Shown here: one piece after another, positions 36,471-44,209 of the stretch | Layout: every line of letters starts with the position of its first letter | Numbering within the stretch: the first letter of the stretch is position 1 | DNA from: Piscinibacter defluvii | GTDB lineage: Bacteria > Pseudomonadota > Gammaproteobacteria > Burkholderiales > Burkholderiaceae_C | DNA length: 64,000 nucleotides | Reading direction: 5' to 3' | Assembly: GCF_004011805.1 (NCBI RefSeq) | Contig: NZ_ML137196.1 | Coordinates: forward strand, 62,001 to 126,000 | Position numbers and translations under genes: made by a program | The notes under the pieces: model-generated | Seen by the model: the letters and a program-made list of their open reading frames with translations, nothing else | Told to the model about the DNA's origin: nothing | The model's database searches: none

Positions 36471-37958
36471 TCAGGGGCAGGAGCCGATCACGTAGTAGTT
36501 CGCGCCGGTCTGCTTCAGCGTGGTGGTGACGAACACGTTCCACAGGCCCATCGCCTGGTTGGAGCCGTTGGCATAGGCCAGGCCCAGGCGCTGCGTGGCG
36601 CGGCCCGCGGTGGTGTGCGCGTAGTTCGAGGCGGTGAAGCACACCGCCGCGCTGCCGGTGGTCGTGCCGCTGGCCGGGGCCGAGGGTGCGCTCTCGGCGC
36701 CGCCGGCGTCGACCGCGGTGACGGTCCACGCGTAGGTGGTGCCGGGAGCCAGCCCGGTGTCGGTGAAGCTCGTGCCGGCCACCGGCGCCGAGTTGGCCTT
36801 GCCGCCGTTGCGGTAGACGTTGTAGCCGCTCGCGCCGGTCACGGCGCCCCACGCGATCACCATGCTGCTGGCGGTCGCGCCCGAGGCGGCCACGCCGGTG
36901 GGCGCGGGCAGCGTCGAGCCCCCACCGCCGCTGCCGCCGGAGGCGAGCCGGTCCACCATCGCCTTGATCGCCGCCACCTGCGTGCCGCTGCGTTGCGCGA
37001 AGCTGCCGCCGTACCAGCCGACCCAGTCCCAGCAGCCGTTCGGGTTGGGCAGCGAGCCGCTCGCGGCGGTGCTGCGGCTGGTGCTGTCCACGCGGGTCTG
37101 CGGGAACAGCACGACGATGCGGTTGGTGTCGGCCCAGCGCGTGTAGCCGGTGTTGACGAGGAAGCGGTCGCCGATGGTCGCCTGGTTCTGCTGGCAGCCG
37201 TGCAGCGCCACGTGCAGCCGGCAGCTCGTGCCGGCGGCGCAGTCGGCCGGCACGTAGACCCAGCCGGTGGCCGCCATGCCGGGGTTGCTCGTGAACGCGG
37301 ACTGGTCGAACTCGAGGTAGCGCGCGGCGGGCGGCGCGTCGTTGCGCGGGTTCAGCGTGCCGTAGAACATCGACAGCGCGGCCTTCGCGCCGTCGTAGCC
37401 GCAGTTGGCGATGTAGGGCGAGCTCGCGCTGTTGCAGGCGTTGTTGCCGGTGCCGGCGAAGTCGGTCGGGAATACATGCGCGGTGCCGTCGCGCCGCACC
37501 AGCTGCAGGTTCGCCGCCGGCACGCCGTTGGCCTGGTACTGCGACTGCAGCGCGAGCACCGGGTTGGGGCCGACCGTGGTGTCGCCGTTGCCGACGAACA
37601 GGAACACCTTCTGCGCCGCGATGTTCGACTTCGCGTCGATGCTGCTGCCGCTCCAGCGGTCGATGTCGGCCTGCATCGTCGCGAGCCTCGAGGACGAAAT
37701 GCCCGCGTTGTACATGCAGGCCGTGTAGTGGCTGTGACCGGCGCACATGTAGGGCCCGGCCGCGAACACGCCCACGCCCCTGAAGGTGGCCGAGTGCGCG
37801 ATGCCGAGCTGGTTGGCCATGAAGCCGCCGGAGGACAGCCCCGAGACCGTGATCGCCGCGCGATCGATGTTCAGCGCCGGCAGCGCCGAGGCGGCCCGGC
37901 TGGCCGGCGCGGCCAGCGCCGCGACGAGCGCGGTGGCCAGCAGCGGGGCTCGGGCCAT
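36471..37958 (-). CDS. phaZ: Extracellular poly-3-hydroxybutyrate depolymerase, type 2
   Basis: A 495-residue secreted hydrolase. The signal peptide ends near residue 23, and the serine motif GLSSG (Ser42) lies close to the N-terminus, as in type 2 catalytic domains. GYTRWADTNRIVVLFPQT and GCWDWVGWYGG complete the esterase core. A Gly/Ser linker leads to a fibronectin III domain (about residues 345-430) and a C-terminal substrate-binding domain (CFTASNYAHTTAGRA...YVIGSCP). It attacks PHB granules from dead cells. A CAGGAG ribosome site precedes the ATG. With the oligomer hydrolase it forms a polymer-degradation unit. Confidence 0.93.
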   Translation of the reverse strand: MARAPLLATALVAALAAPASRAASALPALNIDRAAITVSGLSSGGFMANQLGIAHSATFRGVGVFAAGPYMCAGHSHYTACMYNAGISSSRLATMQADIDRWSGSSIDAKSNIAAQKVFLFVGNGDTTVGPNPVLALQSQYQANGVPAANLQLVRRDGTAHVFPTDFAGTGNNACNSASSPYIANCGYDGAKAALSMFYGTLNPRNDAPPAARYLEFDQSAFTSNPGMAATGWVYVPADCAAGTSCRLHVALHGCQQNQATIGDRFLVNTGYTRWADTNRIVVLFPQTRVDSTSRSTAASGSLPNPNGCWDWVGWYGGSFAQRSGTQVAAIKAMVDRLASGGSGGGGSTLPAPTGVAASGATASSMVIAWGAVTGASGYNVYRNGGKANSAPVAGTSFTDTGLAPGTTYAWTVTAVDAGGAESAPSAPASGTTTGSAAVCFTASNYAHTTAGRATQRLGLAYANGSNQAMGLWNVFVTTTLKQTGANYYVIGSCP

Positions 37959-38086
37959 GGCGATCTCCTGGTCGAAAACAGGCCGCCATGTTCACGATCC
38001 GCGCGCCCATCTCATTCGGCACAAACCCTAGGAGCCTGCGAGGTAGGGGCGGCCCCGCAACGGTGCGCGCCTCCGTCCGACAGGGG

Positions 38087-38123
38087 CCCTAGCACGCAGG
38101 GCCTGCGGGATGCCCTGCTAGGG
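38087..38123. other. Imperfect long inverted repeat upstream of 38186 gene
   Basis: CCCTAGCA at 38087-38094 and TGCTAGGG at 38116-38123 form outer arms, with GCAGGGC and GCCCTGC pairing inside apart from a short bulge. It lies in the 227-base gap between phaZ and the STN-like gene. It may act as an mRNA structure or as a protein-binding site; no family could be assigned. Confidence 0.35.
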
Positions 38124-38185
38124 AAGGACCCGGAACACCCGTCGCCTAAACATACGCCTACACGCCCTTGCACACCGACACGACC

Positions 38186-38878
38186 ATGCGATCGATCCCC
38201 ACCCTGCTGTTGCGCACGACACTGTTCACCGCCGCCGTGGGCCTGGGCTGGATGCTGCGCGGCGCGCCGCGCCCGGAGGCGCCGCCACCCGCACCCGCGC
38301 ACCCCGCACCCGCGGCCGCCACGCTGCACCAGGACACGGCGCTGATCGCCATCAGCGACGACGGCCGCGCCACGCTGCGCGTCGAGCAGCAGCCGCTGGA
38401 CTGGGTGCTCGAGGAGATCGAGCGGCAGAGCGGGCGGACCGTGGCCCGGCCGGCCCGCACGACGGACACCGCGACCGCATCGACGGCGGCCCAGGCCATG
38501 CCTGCGGAGGATCAGTGCCCGGTCGCCGCACCCGCGCCGCGGCCCGACACGGCGCGGCTGCTGCAGGCCATCGAGCGCGGCACCGAGGCCGATCGCTTCG
38601 AGGGGCTGTTGCAGGCGCGCGAGGACGGCGTCGTGCTGCCCGAGGGCCTGCTGAAGACCGTGGCCGACACCGATGCCAGCGAGCGGGTGCGCCTGCTGGC
38701 ATTCGAGGCCTGGCTCGAGGCGCAGGGCGACTCGCCCGATGGGCTGCGCGGCGCACTGCAGGCCGCCACGCTGCAGCCCGGCACGGCCGTTCCGGGCGAG
38801 GCGAGGCGCCGCCTCGAGGAGTTGCGCCTGAGCGAACAGGTCGCGCCCGACGACCCGCAGGCCCACCCGAGCCCATGA
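38186..38878 (+). CDS. Membrane-anchored protein with STN-like segment
   Basis: A 230-residue protein of unknown function. ATG at 38186 is chosen over a TTG 18 bases upstream. The N-terminus LLLRTTLFTAAVGLGWMLRGAP is a membrane anchor or signal, followed by a Pro/Ala-rich linker. Residues about 60-90 (GRATLRVEQQPLDWVLEEIERQSGRTV) resemble the short secretin/TonB N-terminal (STN) domain found in secretins and transducing receptors. The C-terminal half is helical (LLQAIERGTEADRFEGLLQAREDG) with a HEAT-like repeat look. It stands alone between phaZ and a small secreted protein gene. A role in envelope trafficking is possible but unproven. Confidence 0.65.
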   Translation: MRSIPTLLLRTTLFTAAVGLGWMLRGAPRPEAPPPAPAHPAPAAATLHQDTALIAISDDGRATLRVEQQPLDWVLEEIERQSGRTVARPARTTDTATASTAAQAMPAEDQCPVAAPAPRPDTARLLQAIERGTEADRFEGLLQAREDGVVLPEGLLKTVADTDASERVRLLAFEAWLEAQGDSPDGLRGALQAATLQPGTAVPGEARRRLEELRLSEQVAPDDPQAHPSP

Positions 38879-38884
38879 CCACGC

Positions 38885-38904
38885 GCGGGCGGCGCGCCGC
38901 CCGC
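38885..38904 (+). terminator. Perfect 20-bp GC palindrome after the STN-like gene
   Basis: GCGGGCGGCG joined directly to its reverse complement CGCCGCCCGC begins 6 bases after the stop at 38878. It could fold as a hairpin at the transcript end. The lack of a following T-run makes it a weak intrinsic terminator. Confidence 0.4.
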
Positions 38905-39032
38905 TGATTCCCGACCGTCGTGATGCCGCATCCGGACCGACCGGGGTGGCGTCGCGGCGTGGAGTTCCCTCGCCGACGTCCGCCGGGGCAGGACGCCGCG
39001 TGAACCCTCATCCGCCCCTCGAGGACATCACC

Positions 39033-39536
39033 ATGAACTTCCTGAAGAACCTGCGCCTTGCTGCCGCCGTCACCGCCCTCGGCCTGGCCGGGGTGGCCCA
39101 AGCCCACACCATCGCAGTGGCCACCGGCGTCAACAACATGCCGGTCCCGCTCGGCGCCATCGCCACGCCGGTCCCCGGCGCGACCAGCGGCGCATTCGCC
39201 AACGCCGCGGGCCAGCGCTTCTATGTGCACTTCGCGGCCGAATGCGCCGTCAACGCCGCGGCCGGCAATACCACCGCCTGGCTCGACATCGACCTCGTCG
39301 TGCTCAACGCGGCCAACGCCGTCGTGCAAGTGCTGCAGCCCACTGTCGGCACCCTCGGTGCCTTCTGCTCGGCCGACGGCAGCGCGGGCCTGAGCGGCTG
39401 GCAGTCCAATGCGGTGATCGGCATCGGCGGCCCGGGCCTGCCGGCCGGCGTCTACCGCGTGCAGGCACGCGCCCGCCTGAACAACGGTGCCACCGGCGGC
39501 ACGATCGGCGAGCGCACGCTGCTGGTGACCCGCTGA
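39033..39536 (+). CDS. Small secreted protein, first of two paralogues
   Basis: A 167-residue protein with signal peptide MNFLKNLRLAAAVTALGLAGVAQA and mature start HTIAVATGVNNMPVP. The body shares the pattern GQRFYVHFAAECAVNAAAGNTTAWLDIDLVVLN...LGAFCSADGSAGLSGWQSN...YRVQARARLNNGAT...GERTLLVT with the next gene. Two cysteines (in AAECAVN and GAFCSAD) are conserved and probably form a disulfide. The fold looks like an all-beta domain. I do not recognise a named family. The pair may have arisen by local duplication. A 14-C tract follows its stop. Confidence 0.78.
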   Translation: MNFLKNLRLAAAVTALGLAGVAQAHTIAVATGVNNMPVPLGAIATPVPGATSGAFANAAGQRFYVHFAAECAVNAAAGNTTAWLDIDLVVLNAANAVVQVLQPTVGTLGAFCSADGSAGLSGWQSNAVIGIGGPGLPAGVYRVQARARLNNGATGGTIGERTLLVTR

Positions 39537-39537
39537 A

Positions 39538-39551
39538 CCCCCCCCCCCCCC
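39538..39551 (+). repeat. Homopolymer tract of 14 cytosines
   Basis: An uninterrupted run of 14 C lies one base after the stop of the first paralogue and 26 bases before the ATG of the second, just ahead of the GAGGAG ribosome site. Runs of this length are unstable by slipped-strand pairing, so they could vary the spacing or folding of the leader of the downstream gene. It may also be miscounted in assembly. Confidence 0.85.
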
Positions 39552-39577
39552 GCGATCCACCCCAGAGGAGTCCTGCC

Positions 39578-40084
39578 ATGTCGTTGCTTTCCCTGCTGCG
39601 CCGCAGCTTCGCGGCCGCCGCGCTGGCCGCCGTCTCGGTCGGTGCCGCCCAGGCGCATACCCTGTTCGGCACCACCGCGACCGGCAACCAGATCATCAAC
39701 GTGCCGGGCCCGGTGCTGGTCTCCGGGATGGTCAGCCCGTTCATCAGCATCGCGCCGGGCCAGCGCCTGCTGGTGCATTTCGCCGCCGAATGCGCGGTCA
39801 ATGCGCCAGCGGGCAACACCACGGCCTGGACCGACGTCGACATCGTGATGCTCAACGCCGCTGGCGCCGTGGTGCGCAGCCTGGTGCCGATGGGCGGCAA
39901 CCTGGGCGCGTTCTGCTCGGCCGACGGCAGCGCCGGCCTGAGCGGCTGGCGCTCCAACAAGGTGATCGCCGAACTGCGCACCAACCTGCCGCTCGGGCGC
40001 TACCGTGTGCAGGTGCGCGCCCGACTCAACAACGGCGCGACCCAGGCGTCCTACGGCGAGCGCACGCTGCTGATCACCAACTGA
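39578..40084 (+). CDS. Small secreted protein, second of two paralogues
   Basis: A 168-residue protein with signal peptide MSLLSLLRRSFAAAALAAVSVGAAQA and mature start HTLFGTTATGNQIINVPGP. Its body is clearly related to the preceding gene product (GQRLLVHFAAECAVNAPAGNTTAWTDVDIVMLN, LGAFCSADGSAGLSGWRSN, YRVQVRARLNNGAT, GERTLLIT), sharing two cysteines. Function unknown. GAGGAG at 39565-39570 is a good ribosome site. Its stop codon is inside the palindrome shared with the stop of the convergent lytic transglycosylase. Confidence 0.78.
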   Translation: MSLLSLLRRSFAAAALAAVSVGAAQAHTLFGTTATGNQIINVPGPVLVSGMVSPFISIAPGQRLLVHFAAECAVNAPAGNTTAWTDVDIVMLNAAGAVVRSLVPMGGNLGAFCSADGSAGLSGWRSNKVIAELRTNLPLGRYRVQVRARLNNGATQASYGERTLLITN

Positions 40085-40094
40085 TCCGGATCAG
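40081..40094. terminator. Palindrome containing both convergent stop codons
   Basis: CTGATCCGGATCAG is a perfect 14-bp palindrome. It holds the TGA of the plus-strand gene (40082-40084) and the TGA of the minus-strand gene (40091-40093). It could be part of a bidirectional transcript end, although no T-tracts follow. Confidence 0.35.
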
Positions 40095-41005
40095 CGCAGC
40101 TGCGGCAGCGGCGCGGGTTCGGTCAGCGCGCGGTCGAACGGGTGCAGCGCCTGGCCGAAGCCGGCCAGGATGCGGCGCACGTAGGCCCGTGTCTCGGCGT
40201 AGGGCGGCACGCCGCGGTAGCGGTTGACCGTGCCTTCGCCGGCGTTGTACGCCGCGGCGACGAGGATCACGTCGCCGCGGTAGTACGACAGCAGCCAGCG
40301 CAGGTAGGCCATGCCGCCGCGCACGTTCTGTTCCGGGTCGTAGGGCTTGTGCACGTTGAAGCGCGCGGCCGTGTCGGGAATCAGCTGCATCAGGCCCTTG
40401 GCATTCTTGGGCGAGAGCGCGACCACGTCGAAGTTCGACTCGGCCTGGATGAACGCCAGCACCAGCTGCGGCGCGAGGCCGTACTGCGGCGCCAGGCGCT
40501 TGACCAGGCGCGCGATGTCCGGCGGCGCGGCGATCGCCGGGGCGGCCGCAGCCGGAGCCGGCACCGGCGCCGCGGCGCGCGGCACCGCCGTGGCGGCGCG
40601 GGCGGGTTCCGGCTCGCGCATGCAATCGGGTGTGTAGGTCGGGGGGCCGCCCACGCGGTCGAGCATCCGCACCGCCTGCTCCAGGCCCTGCTCCGCCGCG
40701 GCATGGAAGAAGTAGGCCGCGGTCGAATCGCTGCGTTCGACGCCGCGTCCGTTGGCGTACATCCAGCCCAGGTTGAACTGGGATTCGGCATCCCCCAGCC
40801 GGGCCGCCTGGCAATACAGCCGGGCCGCGCGCTCGGGATCGCGCTCGACCCCCTCGCCGTTCTCCAGCGCCTGCGCCTCGCTGCGCAGCAGCGTGCGGTG
40901 CAGCCGTTCGGCCTCGGACTCCACCGGCCCGACGGCCGCCAGCGCGCTGCCGCTGCACAGCAGCAGGGCGGCCAGGGCACGGCGGGCGAGGACGGTGGTG
41001 AGCAC
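40091..41005 (-). CDS. Lytic transglycosylase with Sel1-like repeats
   Basis: A 304-residue exported protein with signal peptide ending near residue 24 (SGSALAAVG). Sel1-like repeats occupy about residues 32-110 (GEGVERDPERAARLYCQAARLGDAESQFNLGWMYANGRGVER). An Ala/Pro linker leads to an SLT catalytic domain (about 170-290) with the general acid in IQAESNFD (Glu189), then NAKGLMQLIPDTAARF and VAAAYNAGEGTVNRYRG. It cleaves peptidoglycan between MurNAc and GlcNAc; such genes often serve envelope machines. It ends against the convergent secreted-protein gene. Confidence 0.92.
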   Translation of the reverse strand: MLTTVLARRALAALLLCSGSALAAVGPVESEAERLHRTLLRSEAQALENGEGVERDPERAARLYCQAARLGDAESQFNLGWMYANGRGVERSDSTAAYFFHAAAEQGLEQAVRMLDRVGGPPTYTPDCMREPEPARAATAVPRAAAPVPAPAAAAPAIAAPPDIARLVKRLAPQYGLAPQLVLAFIQAESNFDVVALSPKNAKGLMQLIPDTAARFNVHKPYDPEQNVRGGMAYLRWLLSYYRGDVILVAAAYNAGEGTVNRYRGVPPYAETRAYVRRILAGFGQALHPFDRALTEPAPLPQLR

Positions 41006-41125
41006 GCTCGGGTCGGGCGCGGAAGGGCGACGGCCGCCACTGTAGCGAAGCCGGCTTCGCTCGACCTGCCCTTCCCCCTCGGGTCGACGACGCCGGACAA
41101 GTCCCTGCCCGGGGCCGGGTCGTTG

Positions 41126-41138
41126 TAATTATGAATTA
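41126..41138. promoter_or_regulatory. Probable GntR operator ahead of the malonate operon
   Basis: TAATT-ATG-AATTA is an inverted repeat in a conspicuous AT-rich island (41124-41144), otherwise rare here. It lies 19 bases before the ATG of the GntR gene, a site from which the regulator could repress its own operon. Confidence 0.45.
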
Positions 41139-41157
41139 GTAATGCTAGCCTGCAGCC

Positions 41158-41847
41158 ATGGTCGAACCCACCCCGCTGCGCCGGGCTTCGCTGCACGAGG
41201 AAGTGGCCACCCGGCTGCGCCAGATGATCTTCGACCGCGTGCTCCAGCCTGGCCAGTGGATCGACGAACTCGCACTCGCCGGCGACTGGCAGATCAGCCG
41301 CACGCCGCTGCGCGAGGCGCTCAAGGTGCTGGCCGCCGAGGGCCTGGTGACGCCGGTGCCGCGCCAGGGCTGCAAGGTGGCCGAGATGTCCGAGGAGGAC
41401 GCCGACGAGCTGCTGCCGGTGATGGCCCTGCTGGAGGGCCGCTGCGCCTACGAGGCGGTGCGCAAGGCGAGCGAGGCCGACATCCGGCGCCTGCGCCAGC
41501 TGCACGACCAGCTCGAGCGGCATGCCGCCGCGCACGACATCGACGGCTACTACCGGGCCAACCACGAGTTCCACAGCACGGTGCAGGCCATGGCGCGCAA
41601 CCGCTGGCTCGACCGCGCCACCGGCGACCTGCGCCGCTTCGTGCGCCTGCTGCGCGGCCGGCAGCTGAACTGGCCGGGCCGCATCGAGGCCTCGATCAAC
41701 GAACACCGCGTGCTGCTCGACGCCATCGTGCAGCGCGACGCCGCACGCGCCGAGCGCGTGATGCACGACCACCTGATGGCCCAGCTCGCCGCGCTGAAGG
41801 CGCTGCGCGCGGCCGAACGATCGCAAGGAGCACCGCATGCTGGATGA
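41158..41847 (+). CDS. GntR-family regulator of the malonate operon
   Basis: A 229-residue GntR/FCD regulator. The winged helix-turn-helix is at about residues 10-80 (LQPGQWIDELALAGDWQISRTPLREALKVLAAEGLV) and an FCD ligand domain follows (HEFHSTVQAMARNRWLDRATGDLRRF, with His residues for metal). It is the first gene of the malonate set, and its last 11 bases overlap the start of the malonyl-CoA decarboxylase gene. Position equals that of MatR in rhizobial mat operons, so malonate is the likely effector. Effector identity is inferred. Confidence 0.9.
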   Translation: MVEPTPLRRASLHEEVATRLRQMIFDRVLQPGQWIDELALAGDWQISRTPLREALKVLAAEGLVTPVPRQGCKVAEMSEEDADELLPVMALLEGRCAYEAVRKASEADIRRLRQLHDQLERHAAAHDIDGYYRANHEFHSTVQAMARNRWLDRATGDLRRFVRLLRGRQLNWPGRIEASINEHRVLLDAIVQRDAARAERVMHDHLMAQLAALKALRAAERSQGAPHAG

Positions 41848-43135
41848 ACTGCGCAGCGCCGCGCGCAAGGTGAACGGCGCGCGCCACCTGCGCACCCTGA
41901 TGATCGACTGCCGCCGCCTGCTCTCCGAGCGTGGCGAGGCCAACAGCGTGGCGATCGCGCGCGAGGTGGTGGCGCGCTTCAAGGCGCTGCCGGACGACCA
42001 GCAGGGCAGCTTCTTCGAGCGCCTGTCGCGCGACTTCAGCCCCGACCCGCAGGCCGTGCTGGCGAGCGCGCAGGCCTACGCGAAGGAGCCCAGCGCGGCC
42101 AACCTCGAGCGCCTGACGCGCGAGGCCGAGCCGCCGCGCCAGGAACTGTTGCGCCGGATCAACCGCTCGCCCGGCGGCACCTCCAGCATCGTGGCGATGC
42201 GCCGCTCGCTGCTGCAGCGCGTCTCGAAGGCGCCCGAGCTGAAGGCCGTCGAGGCCGACTTCCTGCACCTGCTGTCAAGCTGGTTCAACCCCGGCTTCCT
42301 GCAGCTGCGCCGGGTCGACTGGAACTCGCCCGCGCAGCTGCTCGAGCAGATCATCCACCACGAGGCGGTGCACGAGATCGACGGCTGGGCCGACCTGCGC
42401 CGCCGACTGCAGCCCGACCGCCGCTGCTTCGCCTTCTTCCACCCGCAGCTGCCCGACGAGCCGCTTATCTTCGTCGAGGTGGCGCTGCTGCCGGAGATGC
42501 CGGCGGCGATCGCGCCGCTGATCGACAAGGCGAGCGAGCCGTTGCCGGCCAGCCAGTTCAAGGTGGCGGCGTTCTACTCGATCAGCAACTGCCAGCCCGG
42601 CCTCAAGGGCGTGTCGCTGGGCAACTTCCTGATCAAGCGCGTGGCCGCGGAGCTCAAGCGCGAGCTGCCGCAGCTGCGGACCTTCTGCACGCTCTCGCCC
42701 ATCCCCGGCTTCGCGCGCTGGCTGCGCGCCGGCGCGGTGATCGAGGGCCTGGCGAAGCCGCGTGCCGAGCGGCTGCAGCAGGCCCGCGCCGAGTTGCTGG
42801 CCGCCTGCGGCGGCGAACTCGACAAGCTGGCCAACGCCGCCGCGCTGCGCGCCCTGCCCGAGCCGGCGCAGCAGGCGCTGCTGCGCCTGGGCGCGTTCTA
42901 CCTCGGCCTGCACGCGGCCCAGCCCGACGGCGACCCGGTGGCGCGTTTCCACCTCGACAACGGCGCCCGGCTCGAGCGCCTGAACGCCCTCGCCGATCTC
43001 TCCGGCAAGGGCGTGCGCCAGTCCTTCGGCCTGATGGTCAACTACCTGTACGACCTGGCGCGCGTCGAACTGCACCACGAGAAGTTCGTGCACGCGGAAG
43101 TGGCACAGTCACGCCTCGTCGCCTCGCTGCTCTGA
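41837..43135 (+). CDS. matA: Malonyl-CoA decarboxylase
   Basis: A 432-residue enzyme that splits malonyl-CoA into acetyl-CoA and CO2. The N-terminal helical part (about residues 1-130) precedes the acetyltransferase-like catalytic domain, with IIHHEAVHEIDGWADLRRRL, RRCFAFFHPQLPDEPLIFVEVAL, FYSISNCQPGLKGVSLGNFLIKRV and FCTLSPIPGF, all family hallmarks. GKGVRQSFGLMVNYLYDL near the C-terminus is also conserved. It overlaps the GntR gene by 11 bases, and the malonyl-CoA synthetase that makes its substrate lies three genes downstream. Confidence 0.95.
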   Translation: MLDELRSAARKVNGARHLRTLMIDCRRLLSERGEANSVAIAREVVARFKALPDDQQGSFFERLSRDFSPDPQAVLASAQAYAKEPSAANLERLTREAEPPRQELLRRINRSPGGTSSIVAMRRSLLQRVSKAPELKAVEADFLHLLSSWFNPGFLQLRRVDWNSPAQLLEQIIHHEAVHEIDGWADLRRRLQPDRRCFAFFHPQLPDEPLIFVEVALLPEMPAAIAPLIDKASEPLPASQFKVAAFYSISNCQPGLKGVSLGNFLIKRVAAELKRELPQLRTFCTLSPIPGFARWLRAGAVIEGLAKPRAERLQQARAELLAACGGELDKLANAAALRALPEPAQQALLRLGAFYLGLHAAQPDGDPVARFHLDNGARLERLNALADLSGKGVRQSFGLMVNYLYDLARVELHHEKFVHAEVAQSRLVASLL

Positions 43136-43170
43136 CTCGAACCACCACACACACCACGGAGACCCGTTCG

Positions 43171-44148
43171 ATGCGCCAACCCTCGATCCACCGCCGCGCC
43201 CTCGCCGCACTCGCCCTGGGGCTGGCCAGCCCCTGGGCGCTCGCGCAGGCCTGGCCGACCAAGCCGGTGACCATCGTCGTGCCGTTCCCGGCCGGCGGCG
43301 GCACCGATGCCTTCGCCCGCCCGCTGTTCGCGACGATGACCAAGAACACCGGCAAGCAGTTCGTCATCGACAACAAGGGCGGCGCCGGCGGCACGGTGGG
43401 CGCCGGCGTGGCGGCCCGCGCGGCGCCGGACGGCTACACCTTCTTCATGGGCGCGGTGCACCACGCGATCGCGCCCTCGATGTACCCCAAGCTCGACTAC
43501 AACATCGAGACCGACTTCGTGCCGGTGGGCCTGATCTCCAGCGTGCCGCAGGTGATCGTGGTCAACCCGCAGCGCGTGGCCGTCAACGACCTGCCCGGCC
43601 TGCTCGACTACCTGCGCAAGAACCCGGGCAAGCTGAACTACGGCTCGGCCGGCAACGGCACCTCGCACCACCTGGCCGGCGAGCTGTTCAAGCTGCAGAC
43701 CAAGACCTTCATCACCCACATCCCCTACCGCGGCGCCGGCCCGGCGCTGCAGGACCTGGTGGCCGGCCAGGTGGACATGATGTTCGACGGCCTCGGCTCC
43801 TCGGCCGCGCACATCAAGGGCGGGCGCATCAAGGCGATCGCGGTGGCCTCCGACAGCCGTGCCCCCGGCTTCCCGAACGTGCCGACGTCCAAGGAAGGCG
43901 GCGTGCCGACCTACCAGGTCGCCACCTGGTACGGCCTGTGGGCGCCCAAGGGCACGCCGAAGGAGATCGTCGAGGCGATGCAGGCCGAGATGAAGAAGGC
44001 GCTCACCGGCGACGAGCTGAAGGGCATCTGGACCGGCCTCGGCACCGAGACGCCCAACCTGTACGGCGACGCCTTCGGCAAGTTCGTGGGGAGCGAGGTC
44101 AAGCGCTGGCACGAGGTGGTGAAGGCCTCGGGCGCGAAGCTCGACTGA
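43171..44148 (+). CDS. Bug-family (TTT) periplasmic receptor
   Basis: A 325-residue tripartite tricarboxylate receptor. Signal peptide ends near residue 25 (LASPWALAQA), then WPTKPVTIVVPFPAGGGTDAFARPLF, GSAGNGTSHHLAGELFKL and ITHIPYRGAGPALQDLVAGQVDMMFDGLGSS, all typical. Bug receptors capture small carboxylates. In the malonate operon it presumably binds malonate or a related acid, in place of the carriers MatC or MadLM. The TctA and TctB membrane subunits are not in the window. It starts 35 bases after matA. Confidence 0.92.
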   Translation: MRQPSIHRRALAALALGLASPWALAQAWPTKPVTIVVPFPAGGGTDAFARPLFATMTKNTGKQFVIDNKGGAGGTVGAGVAARAAPDGYTFFMGAVHHAIAPSMYPKLDYNIETDFVPVGLISSVPQVIVVNPQRVAVNDLPGLLDYLRKNPGKLNYGSAGNGTSHHLAGELFKLQTKTFITHIPYRGAGPALQDLVAGQVDMMFDGLGSSAAHIKGGRIKAIAVASDSRAPGFPNVPTSKEGGVPTYQVATWYGLWAPKGTPKEIVEAMQAEMKKALTGDELKGIWTGLGTETPNLYGDAFGKFVGSEVKRWHEVVKASGAKLD

Positions 44149-44209
44149 TGAGCGCGCCGGGCCGCTCCCAAGCGCTCATCCCGAAGCACGCAGCGCGGAG
44201 GCATGCCTG

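Noticed and set aside
39534-39560. A frameshifted join of the two secreted paralogues across the C-tract
   Set aside because: Each gene has its own signal peptide, start, ribosome site and stop, so they are read as two genes, not as a broken fusion.
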